A stretch of 64,000 nt of DNA from Saxidomus purpurata (lineage: Eukaryota > Mollusca > Bivalvia > Venerida > Veneridae): NCBI GenBank assembly GCA_022818135.1, contig JAFMSR010000015.1, positions 32,693,117 through 32,757,116 of the forward strand, in the 5' to 3' direction. Below the pieces are notes generated by a model. That model saw only the letters and a program-made list of their open reading frames with translations, was not told the DNA's origin and made no database searches. Shown in pieces: positions 12,501 to 23,288 of this stretch (positions are counted from its first letter, which is position 1; the number at the start of each line of letters is the position of its first letter). A program made the position numbers and the translations under genes.

Positions 12501-13239
12501 CTGCACTCGGTCACATGTTTATCTTTGTTTAATACAGAAAATAAGAGCATTTTACTAGTATTTATAAGCAGCAAATGTTGTCGCTGCAATTAATAATCCT
12601 TTTAAAAATGAGACATACAGAATAAGACATGCCATTGCAACCCGTAAATCGTTACTTAATCGGGTAAATATATAAATTGTAATACCAGTAATTATTTTAG
12701 CTCTATTTAATGAATAGTCAACATTGTTTTGGTTAGCACAAACGTATAAGTAATGCTGTAGACCCTCAACCAAAATGCATTTATTTTCTAAATCTAGATG
12801 CATTTAGTATATAATTTAATTTGACCTGTTTTACAACTCGAGCTCTCATCTTCATATTTACTTAAACATCTGAGATATCAAAAACAATTGATATATTGTT
12901 TTATAATTGTTATGTTTTATGTGCTCTCTCTTCCACACTTACCCCATGCATACTTTTACTGGTGAAAATGAAATCATCAGGAGCATAATTCGGTCCACTT
13001 TTGAGTGTTTTCTTAACCACACCTTCAACATTTATAAGATCTTGTTCAAGATCGGTTTCGTCCAATGTTTGTCCTGGTAGGCGTTTTACATTGTCATTAG
13101 GTGTATTACTAATTGTTAGATCATGAAAAATATCATCTTCAATGACTGATTTACAGTCAAGTTGTGGCCGGTCATTATTTGCACCTCTTGCACATTGCTG
13201 AGTTGAAAAACCTTCGCCATTTTCATCTATTTTTTCCAT
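9397..13239 (-). CDS. PDZ-like / beta-trefoil-like protein, copy A (8 exons, 389 aa)
   Basis: I do not recognise an orthologue. Eight exons joined in consistent phase give 1,170 nt: 12943-13239, 12197-12375, 11672-11786, 11236-11308, 10741-10908, 10148-10278, 9800-9863 and 9397-9539. Residues 1-99 are acidic and probably disordered. About 120-203 looks PDZ-like: a strand, then DGPAKIMGI, then NDELVLLLG, a helix, and a final strand RFVLVVIR. About 245-355 looks beta-trefoil-like: LYLQISNG, KRVFVCQADDAGEFKFEAS, LYITIDN and MYLGYD recall the strand spacing of IL-1 cytokines. No signal peptide is visible, as in most IL-1 family members. The start is the first Met, with an in-frame TAG just upstream. 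All splice sites are GT-AG. The domain calls are inferences by eye; the exon structure is much better supported because unit B preserves it. Confidence 0.75.
9800..9863 (-). CDS. Copy A exon 7
   Basis: This exon has 64 nt, phase 0 to 1. It encodes SEPQLFDIFGAEADKVRFGA. Its phase-1 end is compatible both with exon 8 at 9,539 and with the extra terminal exon at 7,280. Confidence 0.75.
10148..10278 (-). CDS. Copy A exon 6 (core trefoil-like strands)
   Basis: This exon has 131 nt, phase 1 to 0. It encodes IIWKRVFVCQADDAGEFKFE followed by ASLSDETKKLYITIDNNK. The pattern KR-[FV]-x-F ... F-x-[FS]-[EA]-[SA] ... [WL]-[FY]-[IL]-x-T is like the core of IL-1 family members. This is the most conserved exon between copies A and B (about 3 changes in 43 residues by eye). 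Confidence 0.8.
10741..10908 (-). CDS. Copy A exon 5 (start of trefoil-like region)
   Basis: This exon has 168 nt, phase 1 to 1. It contains VEQPKRELL, then VPGTPLYLQISNGIVSID, which reads as the first strand pair of a trefoil-type fold. Both splice sites are strong (TTTCAG and A|GTAAGT). Confidence 0.8.
11236..11308 (-). CDS. Copy A exon 4 (linker)
   Basis: This exon has 73 nt, phase 0 to 1, with acceptor GTGTAG|GTAATT. It encodes VIRRKRDRWIWLELSAILAP and a short tail. The acceptor AG is intact here, unlike in copy B. Confidence 0.75.
11672..11786 (-). CDS. Copy A exon 3 (second half of PDZ-like segment)
   Basis: This exon has 115 nt, phase 2 to 0. It encodes ENDELVLLLGRFVPDVKQVD followed by a helix and KTRFVL. 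The order (acidic turn, hydrophobic strand, amphipathic helix, last strand) matches the second half of a PDZ fold. Confidence 0.8.
12197..12375 (-). CDS. Copy A exon 2 (first half of PDZ-like segment)
   Basis: This exon has 179 nt, phase 0 to 2, a TTTTTTCAACAG acceptor and a GA|GTAAGT donor. It encodes HIPHICSDKLEYDEFGAKLY and then the strand-turn DGPAKIMGI, the equivalent of the GPA...aGI turn of PDZ domains. Confidence 0.8.
12480..12512. repeat. Short tandem repeat ctctacactct
   Basis: Three imperfect 11-bp units in intron 1 of copy A; not expanded in copy B. Confidence 0.6.
12943..13239 (-). CDS. Copy A exon 1 (acidic N-terminus)
   Basis: This exon holds 99 codons and ends in phase 0 at ...ATGCATGGG|GTAAGT. 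It is rich in Asp, Glu and Asn. Its 3' half (starting LDETDLEQDLINVEG) aligns with the same part of copy B, while its first ~50 residues are unrelated to copy B's, so the N-terminus has been replaced or evolves fast. It lacks the LPxGFGFT motif found in copy B and in the 60.6-kb exon. Confidence 0.7.
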
Positions 13240-15911
13240 AACATTCTACAAAATCTTTCTGTAAAACAACACAGATTTTGTAGTTGAAATGCAGCTCCGC
13301 TAAAATAAATTCCTCAAGTTAAATCCTCAATACTTTACATCAATAATCACAATATATACCGAAGCAGTTGAAAACACTTCTCAAATCTAGATGCTGAATG
13401 TAAAATTTATGCGGGTATAGTGAGTAAGGAAGATTATATAGAGACAATTTATGCTGTTTTCTGTGTCATATTTGCTATTTCCCGGCGCAGACATGCATGT
13501 TTTGTTAAAACGTTTTCAGGTTTCCTTTTGAATGTTATCTTTAGGCCTTCGTGATCTGATTATTTTATATCATTTGTTACGACTTAAAAGATAAGTCACA
13601 AGTGTTTATAAAACGACACTCGCTTGAGTTACTCCCACTGAATGTATATGTCCTGGCACAATCAGGTTCACTTACGACAAAAAAGGTGAAAATCACGTCC
13701 TTACTATACAGTTTTTTCTCTATAGCGGTCAAAAGATTTCCAGGTAGAACTTGCAACAAGTATATGACTGTAAGACATTAATAATACGCGTTGTCCTGAA
13801 ATGTTTTAGATGAAAATATAATCCCACCTTTACTTTTTAAGATTGTTCTCAGTCTTGTTTAAGAGTACTTATCTTAACTTTTCAAATAGTTCTATCTACT
13901 CACGAAAAACAGTTTATATTTAAACAAGACTTTAAAAACTGTTATCTTGCTATTGGCTTTACAAATTTTGGATAGACTTCAATCACCTCTGTCATTGTGT
14001 TTGAGATAAAATTCCTCTATTGATTTCGTAATGAACCTAATCTTAATAGTCTCATTAAACGTTCTGTATTATTCAAACAAAAGCCAGACAGATACATTGT
14101 ATTACATATTTCTCATTGTTCAATATCTTTTGAACAACTTTTCAACATCTATTGTATTCACAGTCACATAAAGTTTTGACTATCCAATATCCAACACTTC
14201 CCGATTAAAGAAATGCAAACATGGTTATCTCGGGTCGGTTATTTCGCATTCCTTCGGAATATAACCTAGTCGCCTTTTGAAAACAGGTGTTAGCTGTGCC
14301 GGATTATCGTATGTGGTGACTTTTTAAAATAATTTTAATGGAACGCTTGGAGTTTTAAGGATGAGACTGGCATGGTTGTTAGAGCAAAAGTGTTGCCTTA
14401 TTGATAAACACCAGTGGATATCCCATGCTCATTTGTTTTATCGAGAAATGCAAGCATTAACAAGGAGAATCCCGACCAGTTTGCCAAGAATGTTTCATAA
14501 CTTGTATAATATATTATGCTTTTTAGTCGATGCGGGATGTTTTCTTAAATAACTTTATTTGTTTCAGAACTTGATTTAATACTGTTTCTTTGATATTTTG
14601 TATATGTGTAGATGAGTTTACGTTGTGATATAAAAACAAAAATAATATCAAACAGGGAATGCCACGTACCAAATACGCATTTGACACGTGACATTTTATA
14701 AAATATATCAATATAAACGTGTTGTCATGGCTCTATGGGTAAAATCTAATTCTAGAAATTTGCATGGGCGGGTCGAAGACGAACTACTTTTTATGGGTAT
14801 ATCTTCACAGCAATATTTGTGTAAATACTGGACAAGATAAATTAAATTGATCCAATATGTTTCTTCTTTTTTTTCTCAACACAGCAAACACGTAGAATAT
14901 ATATTTTAATGGGTTGTATTTTCAAATTTTATTCATTGTGTTTTTCAACATTACCCGTGACATTTGTTCCAGCGATTCTCGAACTTATTTACGTCTTCTT
15001 GAAATATCTGCAAAGAAGGCTTTAACAAAGCAAACTGGGACTTCTTCTTATCTGTCATTTCCTTATGTCTTTAATGTCAGGCCATGCAAAATCGTTTCTT
15101 CCTTTAGCGTCCTCGGACGGATAGGCTTAAGGCCCCCTATTCGGAAAAAAAAAATCATAATGTCCCACGATCTCGCTGTTTGACAACACCGACATCACAA
15201 TCTTTTCGTAAATGGCAAGATGACAACGATCATTAAATATTATTCGTATAAAAAGGGAGGTAGACGTTTTGTAGTTCAAAGCGTTTTTTTTATAACATCG
15301 CTACATTTACATGGATCTCACGGTAAATTGTAGATTTTAAAGGGTTGATTTCAGGGCTTATTCATATTTGTAACTTCGGCAAGGGTAAAATAAACTTTGT
15401 CATTATGTAGAAATGTTCTCCTTACAATAGCATAAGTCCAGTTGTGTTATTTGAATTGATACATGTATTGTCTATATCATTTTGCACGGAAGTTTAGTCC
15501 TGGTATAATGAATAGCATCCTAAATACTCATGCATGTTGTTTGATGTGTCTTTTCTTTCAGGTCCATGTTTTAGTATAGTAATTCACCAAATCCGTCACA
15601 AATGGCAAGTTGTGGCTGTCAGAGTTACCTGGGGTTGTAAAGTCATCCTCATTTTGTTTGCTTTAAAAGTTGAGGAACATAAAATCTTTGAGATGTTGTT
15701 TAAAAATAGTGTACAGGCTAGTTATTAGGGTGCCCAAGGAGAAAGGTTTCAGCAGACGGTAGAGCTTAAGGGAATCCATTAGATAATTAGGCTTCAATAG
15801 ATTAGAAGAATATGTAAGTAAAATTCTAGTAAACGATGAGTGTGACCATCTGTTCTACATATTACCTCACCTTAAGGTACTGATTTTTAAAGTAAAAACT
15901 CCTTGAATTAA

Positions 15912-16323
15912 AGTGACATTATGCGCATCTTACTACACATTTTTGATTGACAATTTTATAAATGCAATTTTTGGTTGCTGTGCATTTAAATGTGTTAAAT
16001 TAATGATTATGCCGCATTAGTATTTGAAATTGATGCTTTAGATATAAAAATATCGGACTGATAAAATGATAGTTGATTGTGTCGTTGTTGATGTTGGTAG
16101 AGATTTCAGCAGTGGAAGGGAAGCAACTCCTGCATGCAGTTGTTCTTTTCTTAAATTGACTCTCCCAGTCAAATAAGAAAATCAATATTTGGAAAGTTAT
16201 TTTTCATACTGGTAGCGGGAAGAGTTTGGTGTATTGGGTTAAAAGCTATCATTCCTCTACGCTTTTGTACACACACCATTTTCAGCTGGATTGTTACTTG
16301 AAAAAAATGCGCATAATGTCACT
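15912..16323. mobile_element. MITE with TTAA target duplication
   Basis: A 412-bp insertion bounded by inverted repeats AGTGACATTATGCGCAT and their complement, flanked on both sides by TTAA (15,908-15,911 and 16,324-16,327). Duplication unit B shows the empty site: a single TTAA in ...gaattaaatg near 26,978. The TTAA target is typical of piggyBac-like and Sola2-like transposition. There is no transposase inside, so it is non-autonomous. It inserted in unit A after the duplication, or was cleanly lost from unit B. Confidence 0.85.
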
Positions 16324-16864
16324 TTAAATGTCATATAATTATTCTTAGTTGATACATTGTCATATAATTGACATTTAGAATTAAATGCTAGTGTTGTTGA
16401 TTTCATTTTAGACATTCAAATAGAGCTACATATTACATTTTCATCAATTAAGTATCAATGGCGCGCACACTTCTTCATAATAGGTAATTTTAGACATCTA
16501 GAATAATGGCTATGAGTTCTACATGTGCAAACATAACCTTTTGATAAATATTCCATTATTAATAACGGAGATTCCAATGTGTTTTGCATAAATGTTTGTT
16601 TTGTTTTGTTTTTCAGGATAGCTAGATAGGTTTTCGAACATCGGGTTGACGCCAAACGAAGAAAACATTTGGTATGGCCTTATCCTTAAGATAGCAAACA
16701 GCTTATAGTAATGATAATGTTTATTTATTGTTTATTGTTGTAGCAGCGCTAACGAAGTCATTACCACTGTTAAGATGCTTTCCACACAGTTCAAGTTTGA
16801 GTTTGTAACTTTCGCAACTTGTGAGGTGTGTGTACTGATGAATATACTGATGTCAATACCTTAC

Positions 16865-16930
16865 CTGATGATATCGTCTGCTTGAACTGTTTCGTCGGTG
16901 GTGAACATTGGTGTTTTTACTACTTCAAAT
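16865..16930 (-). CDS. Coding-like 66-nt exon, unit A, membership unknown
   Basis: A TTCCAG acceptor and AG|GTAAGG donor bound 66 nt that are open in one frame (phase 2 to 2), reading FEVVKTPMFTTDETVQADDI and ending in Ile before a split codon. A homologous exon with a kept frame and splice sites is in unit B. It lies about 3.6 kb upstream of exon 1. It cannot join the visible exon 1 in frame, because the only candidate acceptor runs into TAG. ETVQADDII resembles the GD-x-I turn of PDZ domains, so it may belong to another family member or an alternative transcript. Confidence 0.45.
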
Positions 16931-18289
16931 CTGGAACAAAGTGATGAAACATTGTTTAATCCTAGGTTCTGATTCTCCTAAGCAAGTTTTCTAGATTTCA
17001 CTGAAAGGTGTCAAAAGCTCTACGGAAATATTGAATTATAAATAACATTCATTTTTGGACTGGTGTTAACATTTTCGGAACCAATCTTATCGAAATTTTA
17101 CAAGCGAGTAACAAACACGATGAATTTAATGTTGACATTTGATCTACTTTGAAGACGGTCCTTACCAAATACCAAGCTCCTTTGCGCGGCTATAGTTTGT
17201 TACTTTACGGACGAAATATCGGTTATAAAGATGTCCGCTTTGCGGTTTGTCTATATATATATATGCGCATTTTTGTTCCCTCTAACACCCAACCAAATTT
17301 TGTATCCAATTTCTGTAGCAAAGCAAATAATGAAATTGGATGAGCATGTGGTTTGTACTGTTTCCATTTTGTAAAAAAGCATGGCATATCTAAACAAACT
17401 CGAAATACAGGAAACTTATGACAATTATGGTCGCCAAACGTTCTTCGCAAATATTATTTTATAATAGCCGATTAACCGCATGCAAAGTTAAAACAACAAA
17501 TCCCCACACTTTGTTAATTGTGTAAGTAATTTAGTTAGTAAATTTGTCCAAAACCACTGTTTATTTGCCAAACTTAACGGTTGAATGGATATAATTTTTT
17601 AACTTTATATCATGTATTCATAATGCTTAGATCGTTTCCGTGTGCAAAATACATTTAACATGTAAAAAGAAGAGTACCTGTTTGGTTTTGAGCTGTATAC
17701 ATACATACAAAAAAAACAAACTCTGATTAGTTGTCAACCGGAAGTTACTGTCAATATTGACCACATATCACTGATATTGAAAAACCTGCATGGGACATTA
17801 CAATGTGGTTCTGAGGAGTTTCACCTTTTGAATATCTCTACCATGCATGAGATTCATATCTACCGGTAGATCTAAGTTATTTCAGTGGGCTCAGTCCTGA
17901 AAATGTAATAGTGCAATATGCTTCTTACAGCGTAGCCCCACAGGCAAACGATTAGGCATCATGCAAAACCTATATTTAATGACGAAACATTGATTTCTGG
18001 CAAGTCCAGGACAAATGATAGATTTCATATAGTGGACAGAGCAATATTCCAACGTGTATCTAGCAATATACATAGGGGCTCAGCACGTATCAATCAGTTT
18101 AAATAAAGATTGAACACAACCAAATCACCAAGAGTTCTTAAATGTATTTCAATTTCACACCACATGCTAAAACTACATGTTGCCAGAGCTGATGTAAATT
18201 ATAAAGTTATTTTATATGAATTTATTTTAGTTCGAATACACAGAAAGCTCCGTAGCTTATTTAATCGCTCTCGAACACTCATTGCAGAT

Positions 18290-18466
18290 GTCGTCGGTCT
18301 CGCGAGAGAGAGACAGCGATTTTTCAACGCTGCTACCCATTTACAGCTGGGTTGACTGAGGCATCAGTGTCTTTGCCCAAGGACACATCTCATGCTGCGG
18401 CTGGGATTCGAACCCGGGGCTCCCCATCCGGAGTCGAACGCCCTTACCACTAAGCTGTCGTGGTCA
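18290..18466 (-). mobile_element. tRNA-derived SINE with conserved core domain
   Basis: Read on the minus strand from 18,466, a tRNA-like head with box A (GCTTAGTGGTAAGGGC) and box B (GGTTCGAATCCC) is followed by TCCTTGGGCAAAGACACT and then CCCAGCTGTAAATGGGTA. That 3' block matches the kind of conserved core shared by SINEs of many marine invertebrates and fish. It is present only in unit B. Confidence 0.7.
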
Positions 18467-18668
18467 CAATTCAAGAGTTGACTATCTGCCGTACGTTTTT
18501 ATGGTTATGGATGCCCACTGAGATCAGAGAATCAAGAGAATGAAATTAGTCATTCATTACGAAAAATTCAAACGTGATATTATTTGGACAGATATTTCAA
18601 ATTCAATGAACTAAGAATAGTCCACTGACAGAGAACGTAAACTGTACTTTAAGCGTTAAATCATACAG

Positions 18669-18935
18669 GAGGAATGCAACGTGGTCGAGTGGATAACGCT
18701 CTTGACTACCAATCCCCTCTAAAGATTAGCTAGTTAGAAGCTCGAAGGTTTGCACATGTGTATCGGTCCTATAAAACGGTCATGTAGAAGAGAACCAACG
18801 GCTCTACATGTATTCGTAAAAGAGCTAGGTATCTGGATACCCTTGTAGTATCTGCATCTGTATCTTCAAGATGCGCCTGTCAGAGGCCTTAGCAATTTCA
18901 TCTGGGCAGAAATCCCAGGATGGACCCTGATTGTG
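18669..18935 (+). mobile_element. tRNA-derived SINE (same family as 30,305-30,569)
   Basis: The head begins around 18,676 (cgtggtcgagtggataacgc). The body (gtaaaagagctaggtatctgg, then gcctgtcagaggccttagcaat) matches the minus-strand SINE at 30.3-30.6 kb, but with a decayed box B. It lies in the part of unit B that is absent from unit A. Confidence 0.7.
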
Positions 18936-19840
18936 AACAATCTAAATGAATAATAACATTCCTTTAATATACACATTCTATGAGTTACAGGTTTTAGCAA
19001 GGCTCGGAAACAAACAATAATAATTCGTTTTAGCTCTATTGCGAAACCAACTTGTCCAGTGTACATGTATTGTATCGCCCTTGTGACATTACTATTTAGC
19101 CACATAATTTTAGTCATGACAAGCAAACGAATGAAGGAATCTCAGCTATAACGATGAATTAAACAACAATGTGTGAAGGAAAACATTATAAATTATATTG
19201 TTAACACATTTCGTTGTGCTGTAAGGTATATATTTTATAGCTACATGTATTAAGGAATATAACCAACCAAATCCTGTTCAAAAAGTGATTATATGCGTGA
19301 AAAATAAAAGAAATGTACATTAAATATATATAAAACACTATATACACTACTCTTTGTAATTCAAAATGTCACAAACTGCAAATCATAGCATGATAATATT
19401 TTACAAACTACATGTTCATTTGCAGAGAACTTTTCAAACACTCAGCAGACATTTTTATTGTTTATTAAAGTCATATTGTATACAACAATAATACTACAGA
19501 GTTAAGTATGAATGTGGAATTTCATAACTTTTGAGGCCTTTAATAAAGAGTTCAATAAAGAATGTTGCATATTTCAAAACTATTCTTAAGCAAAATGTTA
19601 TACAAAATGTACATTAAGTGGGCCTGTATCTACTTTATACGACATTGCAAGATGTTGATCGTTAACACCTCGTTCTTTCTCACTGTCAGTCCACATCCTA
19701 TTTCAAATCAGTCAAAGACTTTGAAAGTTCTTGACTATTTTTTGTGGACAAAAATATATCGGAATCTGTACTGTCTGTAATGATTTTCGGAGATATTCTG
19801 TATTTATAAGACTGGAAAATACTTCTTTCAGTCTCACAAC

Positions 19841-20073
19841 TCATTTCAGACGAAAGAACACTGCTTTTGCCGGAGTCTGTGCTTCTTGTGAAAAAGAAGC
19901 GATACTTATATGTGGCACGATACTATCATATTGGTCTTCTTCTTTGCAGCGAGTCAACCGACCGTCCGGCTGATCTAGACCAGAATCATATTGTACAGGA
20001 AATTCCTCAAACACGCAGGTATGAAGCTGCGCCCTGACTTGCTTTGTATCACGATTATATCCAAGGTACATTC
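19841..20073 (-). CDS. Copy B exon 8 with stop-codon loss
   Basis: The exon starts GMYLGYNRDTKQVRAQL. Where copy A stops (EED then TAA) copy B reads EEDQYD and continues for 30 codons into former 3' UTR, ending in TGA. The internal GTAAGG site of copy A reads GTCAGG here. Confidence 0.65.
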
Positions 20074-20342
20074 CTGAAAATGTTTTTTTGGAATATAAAG
20101 CTAACTTATTTCATTTACATCTGCGGTTTTGATCGCAAAGAATATCTGAAAAAAACTCTAAACAAATACTTAACCAACTGTCATTGTGATGTTAAGCATA
20201 CAAATAAGTTTAACAGAGGTTACGGATTGAACCGATGACACTGTACATAATTTGATAATACAATTGACCTGAGCGTGGTAGAAGACATTAAAAGAAGCAC
20301 TCTGTTTCTTCCACACATCATATAAGTGAACAATTAACTTAC

Positions 20343-20406
20343 CATTTGCACGAAAACGTACTGTGTCAGCTTCTGCGCCAAATATATCAAATTGCTGAGG
20401 CTCAGA
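20343..20406 (-). CDS. Copy B exon 7
   Basis: This exon has 64 nt and encodes SEPQQFDIFGAEADTVRFRA. The splice sites are intact. Confidence 0.7.
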
Positions 20407-20667
20407 CTGAAAATGACAGGACGAGCATAAGCTAAAACGTTAATTAATGTTTCGCCTAAATAAAGTAAAATGTTAACAAAAAAGCTCTGAGGACATCAAT
20501 AAGAAAAATAGGCAGAGTTTGGAAAAATAACGTTTCAAAATTTCGAGACACATGCTGATTATTAGCAAGTCCAACTTGAAGAAGTCATTCTCACTGTCAA
20601 TGTTTTAGTCTATAGAAACGTTTACTTTTTCTCATTTAAATCTTTAACGGCGCCTAAGTAAACATAC

Positions 20668-20798
20668 GTTTAGTACGAAATTTTTGTTGTTGTCTATAGT
20701 TAGGTAAAGCTTCTTTGTTTCATCACAGAGGGAAGCTTCAAATTTGAATTCTCCAGCATCATCGGCTTGACATACAAAAACACGTTTCCATATAATCT
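20668..20798 (-). CDS. Copy B exon 6
   Basis: This exon has 131 nt, phases 1 to 0, nearly identical to copy A (Ser to Cys in ASLCDET, Ile to Leu and Ile to Phe). Adjacent intron sequence is also close to copy A. Confidence 0.7.
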
Positions 20799-21722
20799 CT
20801 AAAATAGAAAATGAGAAATTATAACTTGAAATATGATAACTTGAAATATAATATGGAAATGATAACAGGCAGGTGTTTACTTTTACAATGTTTTCAAAAT
20901 GTGCGCTAGTTACAATAACTTGTTCTAGATATCCTGATTACAAAACCTTTTAATGTAATAATCCTATGTACTAGTATTATCCTTTACGTGTTTCTTTTGA
21001 AAACACAAAATTGCACAAGTATGAAATATTTCCGTATCAAGTCTTGTGTCAATTGAGTAGGCGTAAACAAGTAATGGAGACTTGAAGGAGATGCCTAGGC
21101 GCATGACCCATGCCGGATATAATTCCATTTAAATTAATTTGACTGAGCTCAATTGCAAAACACGCTCACTCTTCTTTTATTAATTTGTTTGAGATAATCG
21201 TCTTTTTAAGATAACATGAAAATGTTCCGAGTCACAAATGAAATCCCCAGTAGATCATACTGACTTAAAGGGGCCCACTGTTGAGGTTTCCTATAACTTT
21301 ACCTTTGTTATAGTTCATATACTGGAAAAATAATTATGCAGTGGCAAACTTAGGCAGAATAGGAACATTTTGAAATTCATGCAAAAAGATTGAACATTTT
21401 TGAGAATAATTTTATGGACCTCACATTTTGTGAATAAAATTGAAAATGTTCTTCCTGTTAAAAACGACTCTTTCGTTCAAATTTCCGGCAACATTGCCTT
21501 TTTCAAGAAATGCTCTTAGCTGTCTTGTACTCCTTTATGACAAGATTAGAAATAAAAACAAAACAGAGAGTCAGGAAATGACGTAATTTACACCAGATAG
21601 CTTAATGACGTTTCCCGTACTTTTCAGTTGATGTCCAATCGCACGAAGTATACACTGAACTTATTTAATTTATCCTTTAAACCCCAATTAGATTAAACTG
21701 AAAATGTACTCAGGGCACTTAC

Positions 21723-21890
21723 TTGATTTGTCTCTAAGTTCATTCATCATGTCAATCGACACTATCCCGTTACTAATTTGTAGATATAACTGTGTCCCAG
21801 GAACTTTGTATACCTCTGCAGTCTCCGAGTATTGATAGCAATTATTCTTAAGCAGTTCACGCTTTGGCTGTTCCACAATGGGATAGACCT
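21723..21890 (-). CDS. Copy B exon 5
   Basis: This exon has 168 nt, phases 1 to 1, open, with VPGTQLYLQISNGIVSID. About 7 of 55 residues differ from copy A. Confidence 0.7.
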
Positions 21891-22155
21891 CTGAAGTTAT
21901 ATAATGACTTCTTTAGTCTTTGGTGCTGACTAAAAAGGTTCGATTTAGTAACCCTAAAGTAATGAAGAGCTTGAGTCTATAAATGATATGTTAATTTTCT
22001 ATAAGCCTTTATTGTACATACTTTGAATCTAGTTAAGTTATCCTTTTTGTCAAAATCTTCTTAAACTTTGCTCAACTCTGAAAGTTTGAACATGGCATCT
22101 TGATACTTTAATAAACAAATTGTAACTATAAAAAGTACGATAGACGCTGCGATAC

Positions 22156-22228
22156 CTTTCCCCGTTTCCGGTGCCAGTATTGCGCTTAATTCCAACCAAA
22201 TCCAGCGATCGCGCTTTCTACGAATTAC
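22156..22228 (-). pseudogene. Copy B exon 4, acceptor AG mutated
   Basis: The sequence aligned with copy A exon 4 is preserved in the rest of its length, including the RKRDRWIWLEL segment and the donor, but the two bases before it read AA instead of AG. No other AG lies in the 35 bases upstream. Confidence 0.75.
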
Positions 22229-22587
22229 TTTCACAGAAGAAAATAAAATAATAGTATCTTATTCAGCAACCTACATGTGTAAGTTAAGAACTAGTTTCAG
22301 ATATAATTGAAGTAAATTAAAGCTACCTTCATCCAAAATTACTGTACATTGATATACATGTAGACCTGAAATACTCTTGTTTTGTTAATATTTAACCAGA
22401 TGTTTGCATTAATGGTGACATCGTTAAATTTTCGAACGTTTCTACTTATAATTAAGTATCTTCTCTGTGTTTATGTTAATATCCTCGAAAATATTTTGTC
22501 GAACATATGTCTCTATGAATAACCTATTTCTTAAATTTCAAACAAGTGTAGCAATAAATGATTTGATTACTACAGAACCCGACATAC

Positions 22588-22702
22588 CAGAACGGATCTG
22601 GTCTTTCCGTCCACTTTGACTTTGTGAAATAATTTCAACACGTCCACTTGCTTCACATCCGGGATAAAATGACCAATAAGAAGAACAAGTTCGTCATTAT
22701 CT
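22588..22702 (-). CDS. Copy B exon 3 (PDZ-like, second half)
   Basis: This exon has 115 nt and reads EDNDELVLLIGHFIPDVKQV and onward to KTRSVL. The donor CTG|GTATGT is intact. If the shifted exon 4 acceptor is used, the protein ends right after this exon. Confidence 0.75.
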
Positions 22703-23109
22703 CTATCGAAATAAAGAGTATTAAATAACAAGTAAATATGGACAACAAATTGTTCTACATTAAGACAAATTCGTGTTCCTTTTAACAGAAACATTTTGAT
22801 ACCATCTTTAGTCTACTGATGGTCGAATATCAATACAAGTTATAGCATAAAAGCTTCCCAAACCACATTAACCTTACGCTGGAAATTAACATAAGATGTC
22901 AACATTTTTTTTTCTCTCGTTAAGATCCACATTATCTATCTTCGGAGAGGACGTTACATCTTTTTAACTTGCTAGATGTAGTATTAGTTGCATTGCAATT
23001 TATGGCACATAGATATTTGTAAAACAAATCATGATGCACGTTCCCCGAAAAGTATCAAGAGTGCAGAAACCTATCAGTGTAAAAATACAAATATGAAGAA
23101 GTAACTTAC

Positions 23110-23288
23110 TCTATACCCATAATTTTCGCAGGACCGTCAGGTTTTACTTTCCTCAAGATATGATGATAGTAGATGGTTCCATCACGTTCTTTGACTTTAT
23201 ACGTGTAGAGCTTTGCTCCGAACTCATCATATTCTAATTTATCAGAACATATGTGTGGAATATGAATGTGTTCCTTCGCAATTGGTTT
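23110..23288 (-). CDS. Copy B exon 2 (PDZ-like, first half)
   Basis: This exon has 179 nt and the same phases as copy A. It reads KVKPDGPAKIMGI at the turn, closer to the PDZ consensus than copy A (KVKRDGPAKIMGI). Confidence 0.75.

Larger units (their letters stand above)
6050..17095. repeat. Segmental duplication, unit A
   Basis: This ~11-kb block is repeated head to tail at about 17,100-28,850. Colinear matches include 6,050-6,720 with 17,105-17,815, 7,715-7,990 with 17,910-18,200, 8,650-13,900 with 19,395-24,900, 14,280-15,910 with 24,930-26,990, 16,330-16,660 with 27,000-27,290, and 16,840-17,090 with 28,580-28,845. The gaps are insertions or deletions in one copy. The right end of both units is marked by the same phrase (aaccaatcttatcgaaa). 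Confidence 0.9.

Noticed and set aside
14361..14552. 63-aa frame conserved in unit B (25,220-25,360)
   Set aside because: Similarity is no higher than in surrounding intergenic DNA of the duplication, the frame start is not kept, and there are no splice signals.
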